Program-made: the position numbers and the translations under genes
The notes under the pieces: model-generated
Seen by the model: only the letters and a program-made list of their open reading frames with translations
Databases searched by the model: none
What the model was told of the DNA's origin: nothing
Assembly (NCBI GenBank): GCA_016744535.1
Contig: JADGEE010000016.1
Coordinates: 1 to 40,006, forward strand
DNA: 40,006 nucleotides
Reading direction: 5' to 3'
DNA from: Campylobacteraceae bacterium
GTDB lineage: Bacteria; Campylobacterota; Campylobacteria; Campylobacterales; BB28
Part shown: piece by piece, positions 15,343 to 25,251 of the stretch
Position numbering within the stretch: the first letter of the stretch is position 1
Layout of the letters: each line of letters starts with the position of its first letter

Positions 15343-17606
15343 ATAGCTCCATCATCTATATTTGAGAGGTAAATCTTACCTTTCATACTATTTTCAATAA
15401 TCATTTTACTCATATAAAGTCCAATACCAGTTCCACTTGCAGTTTTTGTAGTAAAGTATGGATTAAATACTTTATCAATTACATCTAATTCAATTCCTCC
15501 TCCATTATCTTTTATCTCTATTTTTATATACTCTTTAATCTCTAAAATATTAATATCTATTTTTCCAAAAAAATTATTTTCTCTTTTTTCTCTCTCTAGT
15601 ATTGCATCTTTTGAATTATTTAAAATATTTAAAATTACTTGTTTAAACTCATTTTTATATCCTAATATTTTAACACCTTTAAATTCGGAAATATTTACTT
15701 CTATATTATGAACTTTAAATTGTGCTGATAAAATAGATATAACCTCCTCTATTACTTGATATACAAAAAACTCCTCTTTAGATTTTGTAGGTTTAAAAAA
15801 ATCTCTAAAATCATCAATTGTTTTTGACATAAAATTTATCTGTTTCATTGCTTTAGTTTGTATATTATCAATTGTTAAATCATCTAATTTTCCTCTTTTA
15901 TATAAAAATTTTACCTTTTGAACAATTAAACCAAGAACATTTAGTGGCTGTCTCCATTGGTGTGCAATAGCTCCAACCATTTCACCCATCTCTGCCATTT
16001 TTGTCTGTTGAATTAAGATTTTATCTTGTTCTCTTTTTGATTTTATATCTAATTTTACTCTCTCTTCCAAATTTTGGTTTAACTCTTTTAATTTTTTTTC
16101 AAACTTTACTCTATCAGTAATATCGTGAATAATAGAAAACAGAATAACTTTTTTATCTAAAGTATGAATTGGAGTTGAATCAACTTCTACATTTCTGACT
16201 TCACTTGAAGCTAACCTATGTTTAAATATAAAATAACTATTTTTTCTTTTTTTTGCTATACTCATCTCTTTTAATACTTCTTCTTTAGTCATAGTATTTA
16301 TATCATTAATTTTCATACCTATTAAATTTTCATATCCATAATACTTTTTAGCTGATAAATTTGCATTAATAATTAACCCCTCCATACTTTGGTCAATTAA
16401 AAGCATTATTGCAGAGTGTTTATCAAACATATCTTTAAATTGTTGTTCACTTCTATGCAATTCTTTTGTTCTCATTAAAACTTTATTCTCTAAATTATCA
16501 TTTAACTCATTTAACTTTTTTTCTGCGTTAATTCTTCTTAAAATATTTAAAATTAAATAAATCAAAAATATAATTAAAATTAAAAATGAAATTAAAACTA
16601 ACAATACTATGATTTTGTTTTCTTTATAAAATGTTTTAACTTCATATTTGATAATGGAATCTTTTGGAAGTAAATTAATTGATATATTAAATTTTTCTAA
16701 TTCTCTGTAATCAAATACAGCTCTATTTATTCCCTCTTTTTTAACTTTTATAGAACTTACATCTACTCCATTCAAAATTTTTTTTGCTATTTTAGATGCC
16801 TCTTGCCCTTGTGAATATCCACTAATTACATATCCTCCTACGATTCCTTGTTGAATATTAAATTCAAGTAAGCAGTAAGTTGGAACAGTAGTAGACTCTG
16901 TAATTATTTTTCCCATTTTTTCATAAGTTACATAATTATTATTCTTGTCTTTAAAGTAGACTCCTAAAAGTACAATACTATTTTTTGGTAAATTAGAGAT
17001 TTCACTTTTTAATCCATTTAGAGTTAAGTTTTCATTGTAAGTAAATTTAACTCTATCTTTAAATACTTTTACATCTTCTTTTATTGTTTTTTCCCAAGCT
17101 CTACCAGTCTTTAAGTAATCATTTATAATAAATATATTATTAGTATTTGGATGTAATTTTAAAATAAGTTCAACTGTAGATTTAACATCAAAAATCTCTG
17201 CAACACCTGTAAAATTTTTTAAATCTTTGATATCTTCATCTTTAAAGTAATTAACTCCACAAAATACAACTGGTGTTTCTGCAAATAAATTATCTCTATT
17301 TTCTCTTAAAAAGTCATAAGCGTTGTTATCTGAAGATATTATGCAATTAAATTTAGTATTAGAGTATTTTAATCTATATAGCTCTATTAATTTATTTAAA
17401 TACTCTCTATTATAAATTCTTTTTGTATCCATATTTTCAATATGAAATACTATATTTTCATCATTTAATTCATCTTTTATCGCTTTTGTAATATCTTGAA
17501 CCCAACTCATAGATTGATTATATGAGTGCAAAATTAATATATGTTTTGTATGTAAATTTTGTGCATATATAAATATTGGTATTAAAATAAGTAAAAATTT
17601 AAACAT
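15315..17606 (-). CDS. Membrane sensor histidine kinase with periplasmic ABC-substrate-binding-type sensor and PAS domain
   Basis: 763 aa. It has a signal peptide/first anchor (FKFLLILIPIFIYA) and a periplasmic domain of about residues 20-320 of the ABC_sub_bind type (HILILHSYNQSMSWVQDI, FCGVNYFKDED, GYVISGYSQGQEA). A membrane segment at about 329-355 is followed by a coiled coil, a PAS domain at about 390-500 and a second coiled coil. The H-box is AIAHQWRQPLNVLGL near residue 552. N-box (NILNNSKDAI), G1 (DNGGGI) and G2 (GTGIGLYMSKMI) are intact, so it should be an active kinase. No response regulator is adjacent. It starts two bases after the ispG stop and ends in a hairpin terminator. It probably senses a small periplasmic solute (inference). 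Confidence 0.9.
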   Translation of the reverse strand: MFKFLLILIPIFIYAQNLHTKHILILHSYNQSMSWVQDITKAIKDELNDENIVFHIENMDTKRIYNREYLNKLIELYRLKYSNTKFNCIISSDNNAYDFLRENRDNLFAETPVVFCGVNYFKDEDIKDLKNFTGVAEIFDVKSTVELILKLHPNTNNIFIINDYLKTGRAWEKTIKEDVKVFKDRVKFTYNENLTLNGLKSEISNLPKNSIVLLGVYFKDKNNNYVTYEKMGKIITESTTVPTYCLLEFNIQQGIVGGYVISGYSQGQEASKIAKKILNGVDVSSIKVKKEGINRAVFDYRELEKFNISINLLPKDSIIKYEVKTFYKENKIIVLLVLISFLILIIFLIYLILNILRRINAEKKLNELNDNLENKVLMRTKELHRSEQQFKDMFDKHSAIMLLIDQSMEGLIINANLSAKKYYGYENLIGMKINDINTMTKEEVLKEMSIAKKRKNSYFIFKHRLASSEVRNVEVDSTPIHTLDKKVILFSIIHDITDRVKFEKKLKELNQNLEERVKLDIKSKREQDKILIQQTKMAEMGEMVGAIAHQWRQPLNVLGLIVQKVKFLYKRGKLDDLTIDNIQTKAMKQINFMSKTIDDFRDFFKPTKSKEEFFVYQVIEEVISILSAQFKVHNIEVNISEFKGVKILGYKNEFKQVILNILNNSKDAILEREKRENNFFGKIDINILEIKEYIKIEIKDNGGGIELDVIDKVFNPYFTTKTASGTGIGLYMSKMIIENSMKGKIYLSNIDDGAIFSIELKIF

Positions 17607-17607
17607 T

Positions 17608-18687
17608 TTAAGAACTCTTTTCTATCTTCTCTATTTTTTTTATCTCTTTTTCTACTTCTGATAAAAATTTATCAACTAGCTCTCTCTCTCCTAGTTTTGC
17701 AATAACTTTACCTTTTTTAATAATTAATCCACTGCCCTTTCCATAAGCAATTGCAACATCTGCATTCTTTGCCTCTCCAATTGCATTTACAACACAACCC
17801 ATGACAGAGACATCAAGTGGAGTCTTAATATGTTTGGTCTTCTCTTTTATAATTTCTACTGCATCAACTAAATTAGCTTCTAACCTTGAACAAGTTGGAC
17901 AAGAAATTATATTTAAGCCCTCTTTTATAATTCCAAGACTTTTAAGAATCTCTTTTGCAACTTCTATCTCTTTTTCAAGCTCACCCGTAATAGAAACTCT
18001 CATAGTATCACCAATTCCATCAAGCAATAGAGAACCCAGTGCAATAGAGGAGCGAATTGAGGATTGAAAAAGAGTTCCAGCCTCTGTTACACCTAAATGA
18101 AATGGATAATTAACTAGTGGACGAAGGGATTTATAAGCCTCAACAGTTCTTAAAACATCACTAGCTTTAAGTGAAATTTTAATATTTTCAAATCCTAAGT
18201 CTTCTAAATATTTTATATTATAAAGGGCTGATTCAACCATTCCTTTTGGAGTTTGTCCATATTTATTATCAAATTGTTTCTCTAAACTTCCAGAATTTAC
18301 TCCTATTCTAATTGCTAAATTCCTCTCTTGACAAGCTTTTACAATTTGGGTTACTCTCTTTTTATCTCCAATATTTCCAGGATTTATTCTAATCCCATCT
18401 ACAAATTCTGCTGATATTAAAGCTAATTTATAATTAAAGTGAATATCTGCAATAATAGGAAGTTTAGTTAATTTTTTTATCTCTTTTAAGGCGTTTGCAT
18501 CTTCAACCTCTGGCACACTAACTCTTACAATGTCAGCTCCAGCAAAGTGTAGTCTATTAATTTGTTCAACCGTAGCTTTTACATCTCTTGTTTTAGAGTA
18601 TGTCATTGATTGAGTAGAAATTCGACTATCTCCACCTATGGCAACATTACCAACAAATATTTTTTTAGTTTTAACTCTTTTTATCAT
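17608..18687 (-). CDS. ispG: 4-hydroxy-3-methylbut-2-enyl diphosphate synthase (MEP pathway)
   Basis: 359 aa, the usual bacterial length. It converts 2-C-methyl-D-erythritol 2,4-cyclodiphosphate to HMBPP, the penultimate isoprenoid step. The N-terminal TIM barrel opens with [18 protein letters not shown], and the [4Fe-4S] ligands are in [13 protein letters not shown] (Cys-x2-Cys) and [12 protein letters not shown]. The sequence [12 protein letters not shown] is family-typical. The start overlaps the end of the acetyltransferase gene by 17 bases; the kinase follows after one base. All expected catalytic features are present; essential housekeeping gene. Confidence 0.97.
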   Translation of the reverse strand: MIKRVKTKKIFVGNVAIGGDSRISTQSMTYSKTRDVKATVEQINRLHFAGADIVRVSVPEVEDANALKEIKKLTKLPIIADIHFNYKLALISAEFVDGIRINPGNIGDKKRVTQIVKACQERNLAIRIGVNSGSLEKQFDNKYGQTPKGMVESALYNIKYLEDLGFENIKISLKASDVLRTVEAYKSLRPLVNYPFHLGVTEAGTLFQSSIRSSIALGSLLLDGIGDTMRVSITGELEKEIEVAKEILKSLGIIKEGLNIISCPTCSRLEANLVDAVEIIKEKTKHIKTPLDVSVMGCVVNAIGEAKNADVAIAYGKGSGLIIKKGKVIAKLGERELVDKFLSEVEKEIKKIEKIEKSS

Positions 18688-19252
18688 TAATTAGCCTAAC
18701 TTTTTTAGAGGTATCATAAACTAACTCATAATAGTTATTATTGTTATATTCAAATTCTTGTATAACTTTAAGACCAAGTTTATTTATATGAGCATTATAT
18801 GAGCGAGGATTTGTTTTATTTATAAATGTTACTAAAATATGGTATTTTTTTGACATATTCTCTCTTGCAAAATCAAAAATTTTTTCTAATAATCCACTAC
18901 CTCTTGAACTTTTATCAATGCATATAGGACCATACTGATATGAGTTATTTGTATTTAGCTTTTCTCCTAAATATTTTAAATTAGATAAATCCTCTATCAT
19001 ATATTTGAACATTTTCCACTTTGACCAAAATTGCCAAGAAGCAGACATCACATAAGCTACAACTTTTTTATCTGTTTTTGCTATAAATAATCCTTGTTCG
19101 ATAATTATTAAATCGCTTAATTCTTCTTTTGTAAAAGGTGTTGTTACAAATCCATCTTTTTTATCACTTTCATTTATTGAATCTATTTGATACTTATAAT
19201 GAAGTTTTAAAATATCATCAATATCACTAATTTCAGCTATTTTTAATTGCAT
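18671..19252 (-). CDS. GNAT-family N-acetyltransferase
   Basis: 193 aa. The N-terminus ([24 protein letters not shown]) and the order of strands fit the GCN5-related acetyltransferase fold, using acetyl-CoA. The acetyl-CoA loop is recognisable as [17 protein letters not shown] (R/Q-x-x-G-x-G/A type). A later stretch, [20 protein letters not shown], matches the usual N-x-x-S-x-x-x-H/Y-x-K-L-G-F motif. Substrate unknown. AAAGGATAATCAATG supports the start. It lies between priA and ispG and its end overlaps ispG by 17 bases. Confidence 0.85.
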   Translation of the reverse strand: MQLKIAEISDIDDILKLHYKYQIDSINESDKKDGFVTTPFTKEELSDLIIIEQGLFIAKTDKKVVAYVMSASWQFWSKWKMFKYMIEDLSNLKYLGEKLNTNNSYQYGPICIDKSSRGSGLLEKIFDFARENMSKKYHILVTFINKTNPRSYNAHINKLGLKVIQEFEYNNNNYYELVYDTSKKVRLINDKKS

Positions 19253-19282
19253 TGATTATCCTTTAATAATATTTTTTTAGTT

Positions 19283-21115
19283 TTAGCTAAAATTTACTGG
19301 GTCAATATCAATTTCACAATATTTAGTTTTGGAAAAATTTATAGCATTTATTAAATCTTTTACACTAAAACTTCTTAAAAGTATGTTATATCTAAATTTA
19401 CCTGCAATTTTAGAAATTTCAGCCTCTTTATGTCCTATTATTTCAATATTTTTAAATGCTTTTAAATTTTTAACCATTTTAAACATCTCTTCTCTTGCTT
19501 TATTATTATCTTTATGTGAGAATAAAACTCTTACTAATTTTGTAAATGGTGGATAGTTTAACTCTTTTCTAAAATCTAACTCATCTTTTATAAACTTCTC
19601 AAAATCTCCTAAATAATCTTTAAAAAAATCAATATTTAAAGTTTGAATAATAACTCTTCCATCACTTTTTCTACCACTTCTACCTGAAAGCTGGATTACT
19701 AAAGCTAATGCCCTCTCTCTAGCTCGAAAATCACTCATAGAGAGAATATTATCAACTCCTAAAATAATTGCTAAATTTACATTATGATAGTCGTGTCCTT
19801 TTGAGAGCATTTGAGTACCAACTAAAATATCAATTTTTCCATCATTAAAGCTATTTAAAATATGTTTTAATTTGCTCTCACTTTTTATCTCATCTCTGTC
19901 AAATTTTGAAATTACTACATCAAAATTCTCTTGTAAAAGCTCAACGACTTCAGAAGTTCCAATTCTATTGGCACTTAGTAATTCGTGTCCACACTCAAAG
20001 CATTTCTGTTTAAGATTAGTTGTATAGTTACAATAGTGGCATTTTAAAGCATTTATCTCTTTATGTAGACTCATTCCGACTTCACAATATGGACACTTTA
20101 AAATTTTTCCACAACTATCACAAATTAAATATTTAAAGTTTGCACGAGTAGGCAAAAATATAATAATCTGATGTTTTAAATTTAGAGTATTATTTATCTC
20201 ATTTAGTAAAAATGGGCTTATTTCTGTTTTACTTTCCTCAAAAAAAACCTCTTTTTTAGATTTAAAAAATCTTCCTTTTAATCTAAAGTGAGGAAACTTA
20301 TGATAACTGCTAACACTAGGAGTTGCACTTCCTAAAATAACTTTTGCGTTTAATTTTTTTCCAAAAAATAGAGTTAAATCTCTAGCATTATATCGTGGTC
20401 TCTGATTTGATTTGTATGAATCATCGTGTTCTTCATCAACTATAATTAAACCAATATTTAATAAAGGCAAAAACAGTGATGACCTAGCACCTGCAACGAT
20501 TCTAATTTCTCCACTATAAATTTTTTCTAATATTTCATTTTTTTTCTTTTTAGTAACTTTTGAATGCCAAATAGCAATTAAGTCTTTAAATTGAAGTTTT
20601 AATCTCTTTTCCATCTGTGGAGTTAAAGAAATTTCAGGTAAAAGCATAATTGCACTTTTACCATCATTTATAATTTTTTCCATTTTTTTAATATAAATTT
20701 CAGTTTTACCACTTCCAGTATCTCCAAAGAGAAGAGTTGTATCATTTACATTTATAAATTCAAATGCTTCATTTTGGAGAGATGATAATTTAATATCAGT
20801 TTCAATATTTAAATCTTTTGTTAATTGAGTATTTTTAAATGGAGTAAATAAATTTAATGAATCACCGATAGAACAAAAGTAGTAATCTCTTATAAATTTT
20901 GCAATTTCAATATATTTTTGTGGTAAAAAAAAATCTGTTATCTCTTCAACTTCTAAACACTTAAATTTTGGCTTATCAACTCTTTTAAAAACAACACCAT
21001 CTTTAATTGAATTTTTTATTTTTATTTTTATAAAAGTTCCATCTTTTAACTCTAGATTTGAGGAGTAAGTTAAAAGAAGAGGTGAATTAAGAATAGCTAC
21101 TTCATAAAAAATCAT
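19283..21115 (-). CDS. priA: Primosomal replication-restart helicase PriA
   Basis: 610 aa, similar to other Campylobacterota PriA and shorter than the E. coli protein. It reloads the replicative helicase at stalled forks. Walker A is GDTGSGKTEIY at about residues 130-140, the DEAH-type box is VDEEHDDSYK near 225, and SATPS follows. The zinc-binding insert has paired cysteines (CDSC, CPYC, CHYC, CFEC), all eight present. Helicase motif VI is QLSGRSGRKSDGRVIIQT. The ATG overlaps the stop of the last pseudopilin gene (ATGA). DnaB, the helicase it reloads, is also in this window at 37396. Confidence 0.97.
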   Translation of the reverse strand: MIFYEVAILNSPLLLTYSSNLELKDGTFIKIKIKNSIKDGVVFKRVDKPKFKCLEVEEITDFFLPQKYIEIAKFIRDYYFCSIGDSLNLFTPFKNTQLTKDLNIETDIKLSSLQNEAFEFINVNDTTLLFGDTGSGKTEIYIKKMEKIINDGKSAIMLLPEISLTPQMEKRLKLQFKDLIAIWHSKVTKKKKNEILEKIYSGEIRIVAGARSSLFLPLLNIGLIIVDEEHDDSYKSNQRPRYNARDLTLFFGKKLNAKVILGSATPSVSSYHKFPHFRLKGRFFKSKKEVFFEESKTEISPFLLNEINNTLNLKHQIIIFLPTRANFKYLICDSCGKILKCPYCEVGMSLHKEINALKCHYCNYTTNLKQKCFECGHELLSANRIGTSEVVELLQENFDVVISKFDRDEIKSESKLKHILNSFNDGKIDILVGTQMLSKGHDYHNVNLAIILGVDNILSMSDFRARERALALVIQLSGRSGRKSDGRVIIQTLNIDFFKDYLGDFEKFIKDELDFRKELNYPPFTKLVRVLFSHKDNNKAREEMFKMVKNLKAFKNIEIIGHKEAEISKIAGKFRYNILLRSFSVKDLINAINFSKTKYCEIDIDPVNFS

Positions 21116-21609
21116 TTAGTTAATATTAAGCAATCATCACCAGTTGTTATATCATCTACATCACAACTAAAAAGTCCATTAGTATCATCATAAGTAAAAT
21201 CTACTGTTCGTCCTGTTTCTATTTTAAATATAAAAATTTCGGGTGAAATTGCTTTATCAACTAAAGTTAATGCCTTTAAAATCCAACCACCATCACCATT
21301 ACTTGATATAATAGCTTCTTTTAATACATTATCAAATAGAGTTTGACCAGAAGCTATTGTAATAGCTGTATTATTTAAATCAACTGGATAGCGATTACTA
21401 CAACCACCACTTAACATATTTGTAGCAGCATTTGTATTTATTCCATTTTTAATAGAGGCTATTTGGCTTTTAGCTTTTGAAATATAAGCATCTGTTCTTG
21501 TTCCCATCATTTTTGGAACTGCAACTCCTGCTAAAATACCTAAAATAACAATTACAAAAATTAATTCTATCATTGAAAAAGCTCTTCTATTTTTCATATT
21601 TTTTTTCAT
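21112..21609 (-). CDS. Type II/IV pseudopilin
   Basis: About 165 aa if started at the ATG at 21609, which lies one base after the stop of the gene before it; an upstream start at 21633 inside that gene is possible. The class III leader ends in NRRA with cleavage before FSMIELIFVIVILGILAGVAVPKM, the standard pilin N-terminal helix (conserved Glu at mature position 5). The soluble domain has Cys residues near NMLSGGCSNRYP and at the end (FSCDVDD, DDCLIL), likely one disulfide loop. Made as prepilin, cleaved by PilD, and assembled in a pilus-like fibre for secretion or DNA uptake. Third of three pseudopilins in a row. Confidence 0.9.
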   Translation of the reverse strand: MKKNMKNRRAFSMIELIFVIVILGILAGVAVPKMMGTRTDAYISKAKSQIASIKNGINTNAATNMLSGGCSNRYPVDLNNTAITIASGQTLFDNVLKEAIISSNGDGGWILKALTLVDKAISPEIFIFKIETGRTVDFTYDDTNGLFSCDVDDITTGDDCLILTK

Positions 21610-21610
21610 A

Positions 21611-22063
21611 TTACCAATTTGTCTTCTCATCAAAATTAATTCTATACTCTATGGTTTTATTATCATCTAAAATATTTTGTTGTAAATTTTTAGATAATTC
21701 ACTTAACAATTCAAATTTTTCAGATTTAAGTGTAATAAAAATCCCATTTTTACCATCTATCTCGTGTATTTGAAATTTTACATTCAAGGTAAATGGCTTT
21801 TCAAACTCCAAAAACTCTATTCTATTTTCAATTAAATTAAACCCCTCTAAAACGATATTATCTTTTAAATCTATCTTTTGAGTAACCATATAGTTTGTTT
21901 GAATATTTTGAATAGAAGTCTTAATCGATGAAGATATAGTAGTAGCTTTCGCATCATCAATTAAGCCAATCCACTCTTTTATTTTTGGAGCCATAACAGC
22001 ATAAAGAACACCTATAATAATTAAAATAAGTAAAAACTCAACTAGAGAAAAAGCTCTTTTCAA
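21611..22063 (-). CDS. Divergent pseudopilin
   Basis: 150 aa. It starts MKRAFSLVEFLLILIIIG, a prepilin leader of only four residues (cleavage after Ala) with Glu at mature position 5, but the helix is less canonical than in its neighbours (VLYAVMAPKI). The globular part is short, charged and Cys-free (DLKDNIVLEGFNLIENRI), like a minor pilin. It is 12 bases from the pseudopilin before it and abuts the next. It could be an initiating or minor subunit of the same fibre (inference). Confidence 0.85.
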   Translation of the reverse strand: MKRAFSLVEFLLILIIIGVLYAVMAPKIKEWIGLIDDAKATTISSSIKTSIQNIQTNYMVTQKIDLKDNIVLEGFNLIENRIEFLEFEKPFTLNVKFQIHEIDGKNGIFITLKSEKFELLSELSKNLQQNILDDNKTIEYRINFDEKTNW

Positions 22064-22075
22064 AATTACCCTTTT

Positions 22076-22597
22076 TTACCAAACAATACTAAAACCTTGC
22101 ATTGTTACATTTTGGTCTCTAATTCCCATATTATATAAAACATCACAAGCACCAGTTTTTGTTTCTCCATCAATTTGCACCATTAGCCAAGGATAAGGAA
22201 AATTATTAGCTCCATTAGGGTCACCAGCAGCAGTCCATCTCATAGTAGCAATAGCCGCATTACTTGGACTTGTAGTATTTCCCTCCACTATATTAATAGT
22301 TATACAAGGACTATTTATGGCACTAGTTGTTGTTTGTATTTTAGTGTCTACTTGATATTGACTAGTTATAAGCCAAGAATTTATATTCAAAGATGGCACT
22401 GCCTGAGTAATACTTGGTACTTTTTGACTCATATATAAAGCAGGGACTGCTTGTGTAATAGTACCTACATCAGATTTAATTCCTGAAGCAGAAGCATCAT
22501 CTCTAGTTGCAGCTAACTTTGGAAGAGCCACAGAAGCTAAAATACCTAAAATAACAATAACAAAAATTAATTCTATCATCGAAAATCCGCGTTTCAT
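22076..22597 (-). CDS. Type II/IV pseudopilin, first of three
   Basis: 173 aa. The leader MKRG is cleaved before FSMIELIFVIVILGILASVALPKL, the textbook class III cleavage after Gly. Residues about 45-72 contain an internal echo, TITQAVPALYMSQKVPS followed by ITQAVPSLNINSW. Two Cys (NSPCITIN, TGACDVLY) are probably bonded. AGGAGTATAATTATG gives a strong ribosome site. It heads the run of genes that continues through priA to the sensor kinase. Campylobacterota use such pseudopilins for transformation (Cts system); the presence of comEC in this window fits, but type II secretion cannot be excluded. Confidence 0.92.
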   Translation of the reverse strand: MKRGFSMIELIFVIVILGILASVALPKLAATRDDASASGIKSDVGTITQAVPALYMSQKVPSITQAVPSLNINSWLITSQYQVDTKIQTTTSAINSPCITINIVEGNTTSPSNAAIATMRWTAAGDPNGANNFPYPWLMVQIDGETKTGACDVLYNMGIRDQNVTMQGFSIVW

Positions 22598-22644
22598 AAT
22601 TATACTCCTATTTTTTAACTATTTTTACACAAAAATACTTAATA

Positions 22645-22667
22645 AGTATATATAAAAAATATATACT
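22645..22667 (-). terminator. Hairpin after the small ZapA/B-like pair
   Basis: Perfect 9-bp stem AGTATATAT / ATATATACT with a five-A loop; the stop codon of the 72-aa gene lies in one arm. A short T-run (TATTTTTG) follows on the minus strand. AT-only stem, so moderate strength. Confidence 0.5.
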
Positions 22668-22884
22668 ACTTAGTTTTAATCTTTTCGTAAATATCTTTTA
22701 CATTCTCTAATAGAGTATAATATTCATAACACTTGTTTAGGTAAGCTGAAAGCATTGTTTTCATACTGTCTTTATCTGTTAATGTAAAGTCTTTTAAAAT
22801 ATCTTCTTCTATCTCTTTGGAAAATTTATTATCAAGAGATATATCATATTTTCTATTATCAATTGTGAGAGTAATTTTTTTCAT
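22666..22884 (-). CDS. Small protein, possibly ZapA-like
   Basis: 72 aa. The start MKKITLTIDNRKYDISLD is a beta-hairpin like the N-terminal strand pair of ZapA, which stabilises the FtsZ ring. After it come helices (KEIEEDILKDF, SMKTMLSAYLNKCYEYYTLLENVKDIYEKI). It is shorter than E. coli ZapA (109 aa), with the final coiled coil reduced. Its ATG follows directly on the stop of the coiled-coil gene (shared base at 22884). The ZapA reading rests on the N-terminus and on its ZapB-like neighbour; treat it as a hypothesis. Confidence 0.6.
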   Translation of the reverse strand: MKKITLTIDNRKYDISLDNKFSKEIEEDILKDFTLTDKDSMKTMLSAYLNKCYEYYTLLENVKDIYEKIKTK

Positions 22885-23174
22885 TAGCCAAGAACTTGTT
22901 CAATTTTTCCAAGAACTTCCTCAATTTCTAACTCTTTTAATTGTAAATCTTCTTCAAGTTTTCTAATTTCATTATCTTTTACCTCTCCATTAGCTTTTGA
23001 ATTAGTTAATTCATTTCTAACTCTCTCTAACTCTTCTCTTAATCCGTGATTTTCCTCTTCTAATCTTGTTTTTTCATTTTCTAAGCCACTATGTTTATCT
23101 AAAAGTGAACCTATTCTATCACTTAATTTTTCTGTAATCGATATTTTTTCCTCATTTTGTTGATTATTTTCCAT
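22884..23174 (-). CDS. Small coiled-coil protein, possibly ZapB-like
   Basis: 96 aa, almost entirely one long coiled coil (residues about 12-93): EKLSDRIGSLLDKHSGLENE, then runs of E/L/R heptads. It is acidic and has no Cys, Trp or membrane segment. In length and make-up it is like the division factor ZapB or a short structural rod. AAGGAGTTAAGAGATG marks the start. It is divergent from uvrB across a 73-base promoter region and joined to the 72-aa gene. Coiled coils are poor guides to function, so the name is tentative. Confidence 0.7.
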   Translation of the reverse strand: MENNQQNEEKISITEKLSDRIGSLLDKHSGLENEKTRLEEENHGLREELERVRNELTNSKANGEVKDNEIRKLEEDLQLKELEIEEVLGKIEQVLG

Positions 23175-23212
23175 CTCTTAACTCCTTATTTTTTTCATAA
23201 TATAATTAATGC

Positions 23213-23218
23213 TATAAT
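23213..23218 (+). promoter_or_regulatory. uvrB: -10 box for uvrB
   Basis: GCTATAATTTT holds TATAAT, 30 bases before the GTG start. AAAAAGGTAAAGG precedes the start codon. I see no LexA-type box. Confidence 0.55.
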
Positions 23219-23247
23219 TTTATCAACTTTTTATAAAAAGGTAAAGG

Positions 23248-25230
23248 GTGAAAGAATTTAAATTAGTAAGTGATTTTAAACCAGCAGGAGACCAACCAAC
23301 TGCTATTAAAACTTTATTGCAATCTTTAAAAGATAAAAATACTTATCAAACTTTAATAGGTGTAACAGGAAGTGGTAAAACTTTTACAATGGCAAATTTA
23401 ATTGAAAAGACTCAAATGCCGACACTTATTATGACTCATAATAAGACACTAGCAGCTCAATTGTATAGTGAATTTAAATCTTTTTTTCCAAATAATCACG
23501 TTGAATATTTTATTAGTTATTATGATTATTATCAACCTGAAGCTTATCTTGCTAGGTCAGACTTATATATAGAAAAAGATAGTTCAATTAATGCAGAACT
23601 TGAAAGACTTAGGGTTAGTGCAACTGCGAGTTTGCTTGAGTTTGATGATGTAATTGTAATTGCGTCAGTTTCAGCTATTTATGGTTTAGGAAGTCCTTAT
23701 GAGTATAAAAAGATGGTGCAAAAATTAGAAGTTAATCAAGAGATTAATCAAAGAGAATTAATGATAAGATTGATTTCTATGGGATATAGGAGAAATGATA
23801 CATATTTTGATAGAGGTGAATTTAGAGTTACTGGAGATGTTTTAGATATATTTCTAGCTTATAGTGAAGATGAAGCCTTAAGAGTTGAATTTTTTGGAGA
23901 TGAAATTGAGAGAATTTACTCTTTTGAAGTTATAAGTAGTAAAAAAAGTAAAGAGTTTAATGCTATTACAATTTATGCAGCTAATCAATTTATTGTAGGT
24001 AAAGATAAGTTAGCTATTGCAGTTAAAAAAATTGAAGATGAGTTGGCTAATAGGTTAGAGTTTTATAAAAATGAGAATAGAATGGTTGAACATCAAAGAT
24101 TAAAACAGAAAACAGAGTTTGATTTAGAGATGATAGAAGCCACGGGAAGTTGTAAAGGAATTGAAAATTATTCAAGATATTTAAGTGGTAAAGCCGAGGG
24201 TGAAACACCATTTAATTTATTAGATTATTTTGAAATTAAAAGTAAAGATTATCTTTTAATAGTTGATGAATCTCACGTTAGTCTACCTCAATTTAGAGGA
24301 ATGTTTGCTGGAGATAGAAGTAGAAAAGAGTCTCTTGTTGAGTATGGATTTAGACTTCCTAGTGCCTTAGATAATCGTCCACTTCAATTTGATGAGTTTA
24401 TAAATAAAGTGCCACATTATCTATTTGTTTCGGCAACCCCAGCAATTACAGAGTTAGAATTATCAAGTATCAAGACTGAACAGATTATTAGACCAACTGG
24501 ATTAGTTGAACCAAAAATTGAAATTAAGCCTATAGAGAACCAAGTTGGCACACTTTTTGATTGTATAAAAGATACGATAGTTAGAGGTGAGAGAGTTTTA
24601 GTTACAGTGTTAACTAAAAAGATGGCAGAAGAGCTTACAAAATACTATCTTGATTTAAATCTAAAAGTAAAATATATGCACTCTGATATTGATACAATTG
24701 AGAGAAATCAGATTATTATTGGATTAAGAAATGGTGAATTTGATGTATTGATAGGGATAAACCTCCTAAGAGAGGGACTCGATATTCCTGAAGTTAGTTT
24801 AGTTGCTATTTTAGATGCAGATAAAGAGGGATTTTTAAGAAGTGAAACAAGTTTAATTCAGACTATTGGTAGAGCTGCTAGGAATGTAAATTCTAAAGTA
24901 ATTTTATTTGCTGATAGAGTTACAAAATCTATGAAAAGTGCAATAGAAATTATTGAATATAGACGAAAAAAACAAGAAGAGTTTAATAAAAAACACAATG
25001 TTATTCCTAAAACTACGGTTAGAAGATTAGATGAGAATTTAAAAAAAGAGAGTGAAAACTTAAATTTAAAAAATTCTTTGAAAAAAAGTAACTTAATTAA
25101 ATTAAACAAGACAGAAAAAAAAGCACTTATTAAAGAACTCTCTAATAAAATGCACAAAGAAGCTAAAGAGTTAAATTTTGAAGAAGCAGCAAGACTAAGA
25201 GATGAAATAGATATATTAAAAAAATCTTAA
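23248..25230 (+). CDS. uvrB: Excinuclease ABC subunit B
   Basis: 660 aa, full length. It is the damage-verifying helicase-like subunit of UvrABC nucleotide excision repair, in the cytoplasm. Walker A is [13 protein letters not shown] near residue 39, the damage-probing beta-hairpin is [16 protein letters not shown], the DESH box is [10 protein letters not shown], and motif VI is [15 protein letters not shown]. The C-terminal UVR domain, which meets UvrC, is the last 35 residues ([20 protein letters not shown]). The start is GTG with AAAGG just upstream. Followed after 21 bases by the peptidase gene. Confidence 0.98.
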   Translation: MKEFKLVSDFKPAGDQPTAIKTLLQSLKDKNTYQTLIGVTGSGKTFTMANLIEKTQMPTLIMTHNKTLAAQLYSEFKSFFPNNHVEYFISYYDYYQPEAYLARSDLYIEKDSSINAELERLRVSATASLLEFDDVIVIASVSAIYGLGSPYEYKKMVQKLEVNQEINQRELMIRLISMGYRRNDTYFDRGEFRVTGDVLDIFLAYSEDEALRVEFFGDEIERIYSFEVISSKKSKEFNAITIYAANQFIVGKDKLAIAVKKIEDELANRLEFYKNENRMVEHQRLKQKTEFDLEMIEATGSCKGIENYSRYLSGKAEGETPFNLLDYFEIKSKDYLLIVDESHVSLPQFRGMFAGDRSRKESLVEYGFRLPSALDNRPLQFDEFINKVPHYLFVSATPAITELELSSIKTEQIIRPTGLVEPKIEIKPIENQVGTLFDCIKDTIVRGERVLVTVLTKKMAEELTKYYLDLNLKVKYMHSDIDTIERNQIIIGLRNGEFDVLIGINLLREGLDIPEVSLVAILDADKEGFLRSETSLIQTIGRAARNVNSKVILFADRVTKSMKSAIEIIEYRRKKQEEFNKKHNVIPKTTVRRLDENLKKESENLNLKNSLKKSNLIKLNKTEKKALIKELSNKMHKEAKELNFEEAARLRDEIDILKKS

Positions 25231-25251
25231 AAAAAATGATAGGATTTACAA

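Noticed and set aside
22076-22597. Major type IV pilin
   Set aside because: The three neighbouring genes have pseudopilin size and no pilus motor, PilT or PilQ gene is in the window, so only pseudopilin or minor pilin can be supported.
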